Source: Pseudoalteromonas xiamenensis
GTDB lineage: Bacteria; Pseudomonadota; Gammaproteobacteria; Enterobacterales; Alteromonadaceae
Length of the DNA stretch: 64,000 nt
Reading direction: 5' to 3' (one strand)
Assembly (NCBI RefSeq): GCF_042431545.1
Contig: NZ_JBHLYX010000003.1
In this document: piece after piece, positions 26,887-34,596 of the stretch
How the letters are laid out: every line of letters begins with the position of its first letter
Position numbering within the stretch: position 1 is the stretch's first letter
Program-made: the position numbers and the translations under genes
Notes under the pieces: generated by a model
Database searches by the model: none
The model's input: only the letters and a program-made list of their open reading frames with translations
What the model was told of the DNA's origin: nothing

Positions 26887-26956
26887 AATGAATTCCTTAC
26901 TGCTTTTTTTATTCTAGTTGCTTACAATACGCCGCTTAATATCTAAGAGGCAAGAA

Positions 26957-27628
26957 ATGAACAATTCGGTACTTCAACTTAGGCAAGTTTTGTTGGCCAA
27001 TGCGACTCGACCTTTCAATGCGAGAGGTGGTCGTCTTATCCGTTGTGAAACATGTTTACTTGCTACCTCTTTGTGTATCTGTTCATCACGTCTTGTTGCT
27101 CACGATTGTCAAAGTGCGGTGCTGATGTTGATGTCTCACAATGAGCCGTTCAAACCTTCCAACACCGGGCGGCTGATAGCCGATATTGTACCAGACAATT
27201 ACGCGTTTAAATGGAGTCGCACAGAGCCCGAAGATGCACTACTTGCTTTGTTAGCGGATCCAAGTTATCAACCAATCCTTGTTTTTCCGGCAGAAGAAGC
27301 GGATGGACGGCAGATCATCGAATCCGTGCAGCGTGAAGAAAACAAAAAACCACTGTATGTCTTTTTAGATGGTACTTGGCGGGAAGCAAAACGGATGTTT
27401 AGACGAAGTCCCTATCTAGACAATTTACCTGTGCTATCAATCACGCCAAAAGCGCTCTCTGATTATCGTTTGCGGGTCGCACCATTTGAAAATCAGTTGG
27501 GTACTGTTGAAGTGGCAACAATTGTATTAGCGCAAAATGGTGAGGCGCAAGCTGCAGAAAACCTACAAGCACATTTTCTTGACTTTAGAAGTGCTTATTT
27601 AAAAGGTAAAAACCGAAAAGTGGATTAA
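26957..27628 (+). CDS. tapT: tRNA-uridine aminocarboxypropyltransferase (DTW domain)
   Basis: DTW-domain protein; E. coli TapT (YfiP) uses SAM to make acp3U at position 47 of tRNAs. The product is 223 residues. The N-terminal cysteine cluster CETCLLATSLCIC (about 29-41) and the defining DGTWREAKRMFRRSPYL (about 143-160) are visible. I chose the ATG at 26957 (MNNSVLQLRQV) with AGAGGCAAG before it; a frame 13 codons longer lacks such a site. It is followed on the opposite strand by the csrB-like RNA terminator. Confidence 0.9.
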   Translation: MNNSVLQLRQVLLANATRPFNARGGRLIRCETCLLATSLCICSSRLVAHDCQSAVLMLMSHNEPFKPSNTGRLIADIVPDNYAFKWSRTEPEDALLALLADPSYQPILVFPAEEADGRQIIESVQREENKKPLYVFLDGTWREAKRMFRRSPYLDNLPVLSITPKALSDYRLRVAPFENQLGTVEVATIVLAQNGEAQAAENLQAHFLDFRSAYLKGKNRKVD

Positions 27629-27696
27629 TTTGGCTTGGTCATGTTTCGAATGAAGTGATGGGCTAGGAAAACGCTGTTTAAGAAATTAAGAATCCC

Positions 27697-27730
27697 AAAT
27701 AAAGAAGGGCGCAACCCAATGGGCTGCGCC
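27697..27730 (-). terminator. Terminator of the csrB-like RNA
   Basis: GGCGCA (27708-27713) and TGCGCC (27725-27730), extended by CCC/GGG inside, form a hairpin with a 3-base loop; on the minus strand it is followed by CTTCTTTATTT. Confidence 0.75.
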
Positions 27731-28256
27731 TGCGGAATCTTCTTTTCGCGTCCTGCGATAGAGTACTTACTCGTACAACACTGTCCTAATTGGCATCCTT
27801 TACTACGTTGGTTAGGGTCTACGTAGTTTCAGAATTACTCCCTGAGTACACCTTAATAAGATTTACTCGAAGGTAACACTGTTCCTCACTTCCTGTTGTG
27901 TTTCCATTCACTTGCTCATCCTGAGCAATCCATCTTATTTACTGCTTGGCCTCGGTCATTCCCAGAAGGGGTAAACGTCCGCTGTTCCTTTGCCTACTTC
28001 TTCCTGGCAGCATCCTGCTATCGATTCCATTTCGAACAATCCGTGTGTCCACTACAACTTCCTGTCAGCCAATCTGTCCTTTTGATTGGATATCTTCCTT
28101 ACGCGTCCATTGCCCAGCTTCCAATGCTGAATTATCCTTGTCTTTGCTTATCCTAAGCTGAATCGTTCCTTCGATATTCCTTTCCTTTGCTATCCTTCCT
28201 GGTTAGCAACGTTCTTCCTGAACGTTTCCCTTTTATCAGCGTTTTCCCTAGCTGAT
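27697..28256 (-). ncRNA. csrB: CsrB-type regulatory RNA (CsrA-sequestering)
   Basis: The minus strand here is unlike protein-coding DNA: it carries about 30 GGA trinucleotides, mostly as AGGA or AAGGA, within about 560 bases. Many lie in the loops of short hairpins, such as CGTTC-AGGAA-GAACG (complement of 28209-28223), GCTC-AGGAT-GAGC, AGC-AGGAT-GCT, CTT-AGGAT-AAG and TCG-AAGGAA-CGA. This is the pattern of CsrB/CsrC/RsmZ RNAs, which bind many CsrA dimers and relieve post-transcriptional repression. A terminator hairpin closes the 3' end, a TATACT -10 box precedes the 5' end, and a GacA/UvrY-type palindrome lies about 170 bases upstream. At about 560 bases it is longer than the 369-base E. 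coli CsrB. The 5' end is inferred from the -10 box. Short plus-strand open frames inside it are fortuitous. Confidence 0.9.
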
Positions 28257-28262
28257 GTGAAC

Positions 28263-28291
28263 AGTATAGTTAGCGATGGTGAGCTTGTATC
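28263..28291 (-). promoter_or_regulatory. Core promoter of the csrB-like RNA
   Basis: On the minus strand, TATACT (complement of 28263-28268) is a good -10 box; 17 bases further upstream, GATACA (complement of 28286-28291) is a poor -35 box with 3 of 6 matches. A weak -35 fits an activator-dependent promoter. Transcription would start near 28256. Confidence 0.65.
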
Positions 28292-28415
28292 CGATAAAAA
28301 CCGAATGATTTTGTGTTTACACTGGTTTACTTTAGGTTAAGTCTTTTAATTTCATGGTATTACAAATAATTTAGGGGTTTTTTATGCAGTATCTTCCACG
28401 ATCGCTGTCAGCGCC

Positions 28416-28431
28416 GTGAGAGATCTCTCAC
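28416..28431 (-). promoter_or_regulatory. GacA/UvrY-type upstream activating palindrome
   Basis: GTGAGAGATCTCTCAC is a perfect 16-base palindrome. It matches the GacA/UvrY/VarA consensus TGTAAGAGATCTCTTACA at all but the symmetric A/G position and one end base. Its centre lies about 168 bases upstream of the predicted csrB start, similar to the far-upstream UvrY site of E. coli csrB. It is not a CRP site, because the GTGA and TCAC halves are 8 bases apart, not 6. Confidence 0.8.
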
Positions 28432-28981
28432 ATACAACTTCCTTTTTTGTGATTCCATTTTGGAAACGAATGGTGAATTTAGACTATTAACTCCATCGCA
28501 AGCCGCATGAAATCTAGTGCTGAATAAATTATCCATATCATTCATTTGTCGTAGATTTGAGTTATTCTCACTCATTTTTGTGTGTATATACGCGTATGGA
28601 TGCTCGAATATCTAACAATCTGCATTCAAAAACACCTTACTAACGTCTCGATTGACAGTATGGGTTGCTGAAATTTATCGCCTCGACATATACTTACCTT
28701 TGGCCAGACACAATTAATTACACTCAAAAGCTATTCGCTAAAGGCGAGCGAAAACACTTCAGGTGTTGTTATTTAGGTTGCGGCTAATGCTTTGATGCAT
28801 TGCATTGAGGTTAATTAGCGTAAGAGGGCCGAATAACATCGAGTTTTGGCTGTAGGCTGTTGCTTGTACAATTTCGTTGTGGGGGCATTTGCTTGAATGC
28901 GAAAAATCAGAGTGGCATACAAAACAAAGCGTTTTGTGTCGCTGGATAACAATAATATCAATAATTGGGTACTGTTTCGGT
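28432..28981. other. Non-coding stretch between the csrB upstream region and the DyP gene
   Basis: About 550 bases with no convincing gene, RNA or repeat. A TTGACA occurs at 28652-28657 but without a good -10 box. The in-frame extension of the DyP gene into 28877-28981 does not look like part of that family. Confidence 0.4.
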
Positions 28982-29905
28982 ATGGCGCAAGCGCAATCAG
29001 GACTTTGTGCAGAGGCAAATCTGCATGGATTACATCTCTTTTTTAACGTGTTAGACGGTCATGATGAAGCAGTGCGTGTTCAGCTCCCGGAATTGTTGTT
29101 GTTGCAAGAAGAGTTTAATGATCAGTTTTCTGAGTCAATGATTAGTTCTTTTATTGCTGTCGGTGCGCAATATTGGCCACATATCTATCCTGAATTTATT
29201 CCATCTGAACTTCGAAGTTTTCCCCATATCAGCCATTCAGAACACAGTATTCATAGCCAACCGTTTGATTTACTTTTGGTGATTCGTTCCGATAGAGAAG
29301 ATGTAAATCACCTTTTTGCACAGCGCGTACTACAAATATTTGGCTCAGGCGTTGAACTGGTATCTCAAGTTCGTTGTTTTCGATTTCTCGATGGACGAGA
29401 TTTTAACGGTTTTGTGTATGGCGGTGACGCGCCTCATGGCCGTTTAAAGCGGCAAGTTGCTTTGGTTAGTAATCCTAATCAACCAGATGATCAAGGCAGT
29501 TATGTGCACACCACGCGTGTAAAATTTGAATTGGCGGGTTGGCATCGTTTAGATGTGAGTGAACAAGAACAAATAATGGGTCGAACTCGGTTAGACAATC
29601 AATTGATCCTGCCCCCAACGCCTGATAGTCATGCGACGCTGAGTGAATTGAAAGATGAAAATGGTCTAGCTTTGTTACTAAATCAGAGTATGCCGTTTGG
29701 TGATGTTCACGTTCAGGGCAGTTTATGGCTGAGTTGCAGTGCGCATGGCGACGGTTTGGCACTCGTCCTGAAAAAACGATTCGGTGATGATGAATGTTAC
29801 GACCGATGGCTAGATTTTACCCATAGTGATATGGGCGCTGCTTTTTTCGCGCCCTCTGTCCAGTTTTTGAAATCGATGGCTGAGCGATTAGACGTTATCG
29901 AATAG
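28982..29905 (+). CDS. Dye-decolorizing (DyP-type) peroxidase, YfeX-like
   Basis: Haem peroxidase of the DyP family, cytoplasmic type (no signal peptide or Tat motif). The product is 307 residues. The GxxDG-like haem motif FLDGRDFNGF is near residues 138-147. The C-terminal half has the family pattern GSYVHTTRVKFELAGWHRL, then EQEQIMGRTRLDN, then DSHATL with the probable proximal haem-ligand histidine. I start at the ATG at 28982 (MAQAQSGLC) because DyP similarity begins there; the Shine-Dalgarno sequence is weak and the frame is open 35 codons further upstream. No encapsulin gene is adjacent. Its stop overlaps the convergent argR stop by 18 bases. Confidence 0.88.
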   Translation: MAQAQSGLCAEANLHGLHLFFNVLDGHDEAVRVQLPELLLLQEEFNDQFSESMISSFIAVGAQYWPHIYPEFIPSELRSFPHISHSEHSIHSQPFDLLLVIRSDREDVNHLFAQRVLQIFGSGVELVSQVRCFRFLDGRDFNGFVYGGDAPHGRLKRQVALVSNPNQPDDQGSYVHTTRVKFELAGWHRLDVSEQEQIMGRTRLDNQLILPPTPDSHATLSELKDENGLALLLNQSMPFGDVHVQGSLWLSCSAHGDGLALVLKKRFGDDECYDRWLDFTHSDMGAAFFAPSVQFLKSMAERLDVIE

Positions 29906-30355
29906 CGTACGAACTCGGTCTAACGTTAAATCAATTTCTGACACTTTTGCTGGTGCTATGAAGATAGTGTCATCACCGGCAATCGTACCAAGTACTCCAT
30001 CTGCTTTGCCAAGAGAATCGAGCAAGCGAGCGATAAGTTGTGCAGCGCCAGGGCTTGTTCGAATGATTATCATCATCTCATTGTGCATGATATCTAAGAC
30101 AAGTTGTCTAAGTGGGCTTTTCGCGGTCGGTACGCCCATTTCTACAGGTAAACAGTAGACCATTTCTTGTTTAGCATTACGAGTGCGAACGGCCCCAAAT
30201 TTGCTCAGCATTCTAGATACTTTGCTTTGGCTTATGTTATCGAAACCTTGATCTTTGAGCGCATCGACAATCTCGCCTTGCGAAGAAAGGTTCTCTTCTT
30301 TTAACAATGCCTTGAATGCTTTTACTAGTGCTTCTTGTTTTTCTTGAGGTTGCAT
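29888..30355 (-). CDS. argR: Arginine repressor ArgR
   Basis: Hexameric arginine-dependent repressor of arginine synthesis genes, also an accessory factor in Xer recombination in E. coli. The product is 155 residues: N-terminal winged helix (about 1-70, with SSQGEIVDALKDQGFDNISQSKVSRML) and a C-terminal oligomerisation/arginine-binding domain containing TSPGAAQLIARLLD and GTIAGDDTIF. I prefer the ATG at 30355 (MQPQEKQEA), which gives the usual E. coli-like N-terminus; an ATG at 30379 would add 8 residues. It is divergent from mdh, as in E. coli and relatives. Confidence 0.96.
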   Translation of the reverse strand: MQPQEKQEALVKAFKALLKEENLSSQGEIVDALKDQGFDNISQSKVSRMLSKFGAVRTRNAKQEMVYCLPVEMGVPTAKSPLRQLVLDIMHNEMMIIIRTSPGAAQLIARLLDSLGKADGVLGTIAGDDTIFIAPAKVSEIDLTLDRVRTLFDNV

Positions 30356-30637
30356 AACTACTCGCTCGTTTATTGCCATATCTGGATGATTCTACACAAA
30401 TACGTACTGATGCCCAAGTTTTCGTGATGATGTTTTCGCCGTAGGCGGCACAAGTAGCGACATATCGCAATGAGCACTTATGCTCAATTGTAGTCTTACA
30501 ATGGCACTAAGTGTCGCGATGTTTACAACTATGGTCGAAAAAATCTCGAATATAAGCAGGATTAATTTGTTTTTATCGGTGCTTTTCATTATCTTTATGG
30601 CACTTTTTATTCCTACCTCAAATTATGGAGAATTCCC

Positions 30638-31573
30638 ATGAAAGTTGCTGTTTTAGGTGCTGCTGGTGGTATCGGCCAAGCTCTATCTCTACTACTAAAA
30701 ACTGGTTTACCAGCAGGTTCTGAGCTAGCGCTTTACGACGTAGCGCCAGTTGTACCTGGTGTTGCTGTTGATTTGTCTCACATCCCTACAGCAGTGAAAG
30801 TGACAGGTCATGGTAAAGATGATCTTGACTCAGCGCTTGTCGATGCGGATATCGTTTTAGTTCCTGCAGGTATGCCACGTAAGCCAGGTATGGATCGCTC
30901 TGATCTATTCAATGTAAACGCGAGCATCGTAAAAGCGTTAGCGGAAGGCATGGTTAAAAACTGCCCTAAAGCACTAGTAGGTATCATCACTAACCCAGTA
31001 AATGGCACTGTGCCAATCGTTGCTGAAGTATTCAAAAAGGCTGGCGTTTACGATGCAGCACGTATCTTCGGTGTTACAACGTTAGACGTGATCCGTTCAG
31101 AAGCTTTCGTTGCTGAACTTAAAGGTCTAGATGTTGCAAACGTTAAAGTACCTGTGATCGGTGGTCACTCAGGCACAACAATTCTTCCTCTACTTTCACA
31201 AGTTGAAGGTGTAGAGTTCACTGAAGAAGAAGTTGCAGCGCTTACTCCACGTATCCAAAACGCGGGTACTGAAGTAGTTAACGCGAAAGCGGGTGGCGGT
31301 TCAGCAACACTTTCAATGGGTGCAGCGGCAGCTCGTTTCTGCTTCTCATTAGTTAAAGGTCTTCAAGGCGAAGCAAACGTTGTTGACTACGCATACGTTG
31401 CAGTTGAAAACGGCGATGCACCTTACTTTGCACACCCAGTACGCCTTGGCAAAAATGGTGTTGAAGAGATCCTTTCTTACGGTCAATTAAGCGCATTCGA
31501 AGAGAAAGCGAAAAACGACATGTTAGAAACACTAAACAAAGATATCCAAGAAGGTATCGATTTCATGGCGTAA
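30638..31573 (+). CDS. mdh: Malate dehydrogenase
   Basis: NAD-dependent malate/oxaloacetate interconversion in the citric acid cycle. The product is 311 residues, as usual for proteobacterial Mdh of the mitochondrial type. The NAD-binding GAAGGIGQA is at residues 7-15; GMPRKPGMDRSDL carries the substrate arginines (about 79-90), and the catalytic His is in GGHSGTTILPL (near 177). The ATG follows GGAGAATTCCC. The message ends at a strong terminator. Confidence 0.98.
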   Translation: MKVAVLGAAGGIGQALSLLLKTGLPAGSELALYDVAPVVPGVAVDLSHIPTAVKVTGHGKDDLDSALVDADIVLVPAGMPRKPGMDRSDLFNVNASIVKALAEGMVKNCPKALVGIITNPVNGTVPIVAEVFKKAGVYDAARIFGVTTLDVIRSEAFVAELKGLDVANVKVPVIGGHSGTTILPLLSQVEGVEFTEEEVAALTPRIQNAGTEVVNAKAGGGSATLSMGAAAARFCFSLVKGLQGEANVVDYAYVAVENGDAPYFAHPVRLGKNGVEEILSYGQLSAFEEKAKNDMLETLNKDIQEGIDFMA

Positions 31574-31586
31574 TTGCTATTGAATA

Positions 31587-31615
31587 AAAAAGCCCGCAGA
31601 TGCGGGCTTTTTTAT
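31587..31615. terminator. Terminator between mdh and cmoM
   Basis: AGCCCGCA and TGCGGGCT (31591-31608) with a 2-base loop, A-rich on the left and T-rich on the right; it can serve both convergent genes. Confidence 0.88.
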
Positions 31616-31658
31616 TTGTGCAATACGTAAAAACGTTGATGCTTCGCGCTAAGGTCAA

Positions 31659-32444
31659 TTACTCATTATCGTTAAACGCTGTGCAAAGTAGATGCGTATA
31701 TCGTCCTAACGATGCGTAGGGCTCTTGGCGGTTAAATTTAAGCTCCATGGCAAGTAGTTCGTTGAACTGGTTCTCCGCCTTTTTAGGATCTCTCAAATAA
31801 TCATTTATGCAGCGCACGCCAGTCTTTGCCAGAACGGATAAATTTAAATCGTTTAACCACGCAGCAACATCCTTCGGATCGAGCGGCTGATTTGGATTCA
31901 AACTGACTTTCTTTTTAACCTTTAAATCGTTTTGTACGTAGTCGAAGTTACCGTAAACTAAATTTGCAAAGCGCTGTGCGTCACGATTGTAGAACATCAG
32001 CGATAGAAGTCCGTCACGTTGCATACAGCTTTTCAATATTGTTAAGGCTTTCTGCTGCTCAACTACCCACTCTAAAACAGCATGACACAAAACCAAGTCA
32101 AACTGGCCCAAAGCTAAATCGGGAATAGATTGCAAAGCCCCATGAACGGTTGTGAGATTTTGCTGAAGGTTTTGTTGAGTGGCGTTGCTCATCGCAACAT
32201 CAAGCATCTCCTTGGAAATATCGATGAGCGTAACGTGGTGCCCCTGTGCTGCCAAAAAAAGCGCAAGTTGGCCCTGTCCTCCACCCACATCTAAAATTCG
32301 CATAGAGGTGTTGATACCAAGCCAAGGTACACCTTCTGTTAAATCCCGCTTTAGAACCGCTTCACGGATCTTGCCTTTATTCGTGCCATAAATATTTTTC
32401 GAAAATTTAGAGGAAATAGTGTCAAAACTTCTGTCGTTTTTCAT
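31659..32444 (-). CDS. cmoM: tRNA 5-carboxymethoxyuridine methyltransferase CmoM
   Basis: SAM-dependent methyltransferase that, in E. coli (formerly SmtA), methylates cmo5U34 to mcmo5U34 in tRNA. The product is 261 residues. It starts with the family-typical RSFDTISSKFSKNIYGTNKGKIR, followed by the SAM-binding LDVGGGQGQLALFLA (about 51-65), then HAVLEWV and the C-terminal RQEPYASLGRYTHLL. The close resemblance to CmoM along its whole length separates it from generic methyltransferases. It lies 9 bases downstream of ybgI on the same strand. Confidence 0.9.
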   Translation of the reverse strand: MKNDRSFDTISSKFSKNIYGTNKGKIREAVLKRDLTEGVPWLGINTSMRILDVGGGQGQLALFLAAQGHHVTLIDISKEMLDVAMSNATQQNLQQNLTTVHGALQSIPDLALGQFDLVLCHAVLEWVVEQQKALTILKSCMQRDGLLSLMFYNRDAQRFANLVYGNFDYVQNDLKVKKKVSLNPNQPLDPKDVAAWLNDLNLSVLAKTGVRCINDYLRDPKKAENQFNELLAMELKFNRQEPYASLGRYTHLLCTAFNDNE

Positions 32445-32453
32445 TTATGGGCA

Positions 32454-33209
32454 TCACACCGGATTGTGGATATCAATAAATTCAACCTCTAGGTCAAATT
32501 GTGTCGCAAGGTATTCACCTAATGCTTTCACGCCATATCGCTCTGTTGCATGGTGTCCCGCGGCGAAAAAGTGAATGCTCTGTTCATTTGATGAATGGAT
32601 AGTTTGCTCAGATGCTTCACCAGTAAGATAAGCATCAATACCTTGGCTTGCGGCTAAATCTATAAAACTTTGTCCGCCACCCGTACACCAAGCAACCGTC
32701 TTGATTAAATGGTCACCCGCGGCGTTAACAAGAGGAGCTCGACCTAATTTGTTCTCGATCAAAATCGCAAAATCTTCGACCGACATCGGTGTAGCAAGTT
32801 TGCCTTTTACTGCGACGCTCGATTTATTCCATGGTTCAAGAGGGCGTTCAATATCTAAGCCTAACAATGCGCCGAGTTGTGCATTGTTGCCAAGTTCAGG
32901 ATGTACATCTAAGGGGAGGTGATAGGCAATTAAGTTAATATCATGTGCAAGTAAGCGCTGAATACGACGTTTTTTCATGCCTGTGATTGTCTGATCTTCA
33001 CCTTTCCAGAAATATCCGTGATGAACCAAAATTGCATCAGCACCACGTTCAATAGCAGCATCGATTAGTGCTTGACTCGCGGTAACGCCAGTCACGATTT
33101 TCTTTATTTCAGACTTACCTTCGACTTGTAGGCCATTCGGACAATAGTCACTAATTTGAAAAGGCTTGAGCAATTCAGTGAGATGGTTAATTAATTTTGT
33201 ACGTTTCAT
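32454..33209 (-). CDS. ybgI: Nif3-like dinuclear metal-centre protein YbgI
   Basis: Nif3/DUF34 family protein; structurally a toroidal hexamer with a dinuclear metal site, and a proposed but unproven enzymatic role. The product is 251 residues. Metal-ligand motifs are visible: LVHHGYFWKG (His pair, about residues 62-70), YHLPLDVHPELGNN (about 95-108), and the C-terminal AAGHHATERYGVKAL. The ATG at 33209 has the Shine-Dalgarno sequence GGGGGAG, which is partly inside a perfect hairpin (see 33216-33252). It is probably co-transcribed with cmoM. Confidence 0.92.
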   Translation of the reverse strand: MKRTKLINHLTELLKPFQISDYCPNGLQVEGKSEIKKIVTGVTASQALIDAAIERGADAILVHHGYFWKGEDQTITGMKKRRIQRLLAHDINLIAYHLPLDVHPELGNNAQLGALLGLDIERPLEPWNKSSVAVKGKLATPMSVEDFAILIENKLGRAPLVNAAGDHLIKTVAWCTGGGQSFIDLAASQGIDAYLTGEASEQTIHSSNEQSIHFFAAGHHATERYGVKALGEYLATQFDLEVEFIDIHNPV

Positions 33210-33215
33210 AATGCT

Positions 33216-33252
33216 CCCCCTAAAAACCGCTAGTTTAGCGCTTTTTAGGGGG
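33216..33252 (-). promoter_or_regulatory. Hairpin sequestering the ybgI ribosome-binding site
   Basis: Perfect 11-base outer arms CCCCCTAAAAA (33216-33226) and TTTTTAGGGGG (33242-33252), one mismatch, then a 5-base inner stem and a 3-base loop. On the ybgI mRNA the 3' arm ends in AGGGGG, which with the following AG is the Shine-Dalgarno sequence 4 bases before the ATG. The structure should block ribosome binding unless opened. It could also act as a terminator of the upstream CBS gene, but there is no T-run after it. Confidence 0.6.
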
Positions 33253-33392
33253 ATGAAAAGAGGCGAATGAGATATTCCAAATCAGGTATCTCATCTATAG
33301 GATTCGACGTTGCAGCATACTGCCATTTTGCAATGTCGATGCGTTGTATAAACTTCTTTGAAGTCTGCGGAATACCTATCAAATAAAGTTGA

Positions 33393-33821
33393 TTAGCCTT
33401 CACTGCCAAGTAGTGCTGCAGCCAAACGAACAAAATCAGATGAGGTGATAATGCCCTGCAATTTGCCATCTTCAGTAACAACAGGTAAACAACCATGACG
33501 GTTTTTAACGAAATAAGTTGCCACGTCTTTTAGTTTTTCGTCAGGGCGTACTGCGACGAAATCAGTTGCCATGACTTCTTGAGCCTTTTGTTGTTTTTCT
33601 TTTCGTTCGAGAGCGAGTTGGCCGTAAGTTGCCAGTATTTTCATGACGTTTGCAATCATGATTTTTTGGGTCAACATACCTTGCAACTGACCTTGGTCAT
33701 CAATAATTGGAATATGGCGGATGTTTTTTTCACGCATTAGATCGTGTGCGACTTTTAACGAATCCGTTTGGCCAATGCAAAGTGGATCTGGTGTCATGAG
33801 GTCAGAGACGTATTTTAACAT
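33393..33821 (-). CDS. Two-CBS-domain protein
   Basis: A 142-residue protein made of two CBS domains (about residues 5-62 and 79-138), a module that binds adenine nucleotides. The first has VSDLMTPDPLCIGQTDSL and IRHIPIIDDQGQLQGMLT; the second has AQEVMATDFVAVRPDEKL and GCLPVVTEDGKLQGIIT. A charged helix (RKEKQQK) joins them. There is no other domain, so the partner it regulates is unknown. The start is an ATG at 33821 with AGGTAAAT upstream. Confidence 0.88.
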   Translation of the reverse strand: MLKYVSDLMTPDPLCIGQTDSLKVAHDLMREKNIRHIPIIDDQGQLQGMLTQKIMIANVMKILATYGQLALERKEKQQKAQEVMATDFVAVRPDEKLKDVATYFVKNRHGCLPVVTEDGKLQGIITSSDFVRLAAALLGSEG

Positions 33822-33947
33822 TTATTTACCTATTTAACGTTGCAAGTTGCTCTAATTCTAGTCATAAATGTGCGTTCTTACTTGGTCTTAGATCAATAAA
33901 TTGTATGGCAAGATTTTGTCTTTTAAATCATTTGTAGGAAGGTAAAG

Positions 33948-34592
33948 GTGAAAGGATTATCGATATTAATTTATATGCTGGTTTTAATTACGACGCCTGT
34001 CTCGATGGCTTCAGAGCGTTCATCAGACTATGCCAAGCTAAACTCGATATTGAGCCTGTTAAAAGCAGTTAAATCGCCGTATCTATCTGGCAAAGCACAA
34101 CTTGAGATTAAGAATGAGACCATCCAGCTTGACGACGTCAAAATATGGTTCACAAAAGATGGGAACCTATTGTCAGAAGTAAAAATAGGTGCGGATGCGA
34201 CATTAGATTTGCCACTTTATGAAGATGCAAAAAACATCAAGATGCACGTCAATCAAGAGAAAGACGATGTCTCCATCTCGTTGAGTACCAAAATCAAAGA
34301 ACTTGATGTGACAGAAATTGCCTACAATGATTTGTTTGTGTTGTTGGACGATATCAACTCATTCATGGACGGTATGGCAGGGGGGATGAGTTTCATGGTC
34401 CCCACAATGGATGCAATTAAATTTAAGTTTGCGTCTGATGCAACAATAGAAGTGTTGTCAGCTAAACAGGTTTATCGTTTTCAGACCAATAAAGAGCACG
34501 AAATTTCCATTGATGTATCGAAGAAGCTGAGGAAAGAAAATCCGATGGTAAGGTTTAGTCAGTTACCGACCACAATGTCACCAGAAGATTAA
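33948..34592 (+). CDS. Unknown secreted/periplasmic protein
   Basis: I do not recognise this 214-residue protein. It has a clear signal peptide (hydrophobic about 4-18, likely cut after SMA near residue 21) and then a mainly polar, beta-rich-looking sequence with no cysteines. The start is a GTG at 33948, supported by AGGAAGG 5 bases upstream. It is convergent with yibQ, with 4 bases between the stops. No domain assignment is offered. Confidence 0.75.
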   Translation: MKGLSILIYMLVLITTPVSMASERSSDYAKLNSILSLLKAVKSPYLSGKAQLEIKNETIQLDDVKIWFTKDGNLLSEVKIGADATLDLPLYEDAKNIKMHVNQEKDDVSISLSTKIKELDVTEIAYNDLFVLLDDINSFMDGMAGGMSFMVPTMDAIKFKFASDATIEVLSAKQVYRFQTNKEHEISIDVSKKLRKENPMVRFSQLPTTMSPED

Positions 34593-34596
34593 ATGT

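Noticed and set aside
27896..28161. Two overlapping plus-strand open frames of 71 and 86 codons
   Set aside because: They lie inside the csrB-like RNA on the opposite strand, are made of repeated TTCC-rich sequence, and lack ribosome-binding sites and any family resemblance.
28416..28431. Reading the palindrome upstream of csrB as a CRP site
   Set aside because: The GTGA and TCAC half-sites are 8 bases apart; CRP needs 6. The fit to the GacA/UvrY box is better.
33245..33496. An 83-codon minus-strand frame overlapping the CBS gene and reaching the ybgI leader
   Set aside because: It shares 104 bases with the CBS coding sequence in another frame, has no ribosome-binding site, and its end falls in the ybgI leader hairpin.
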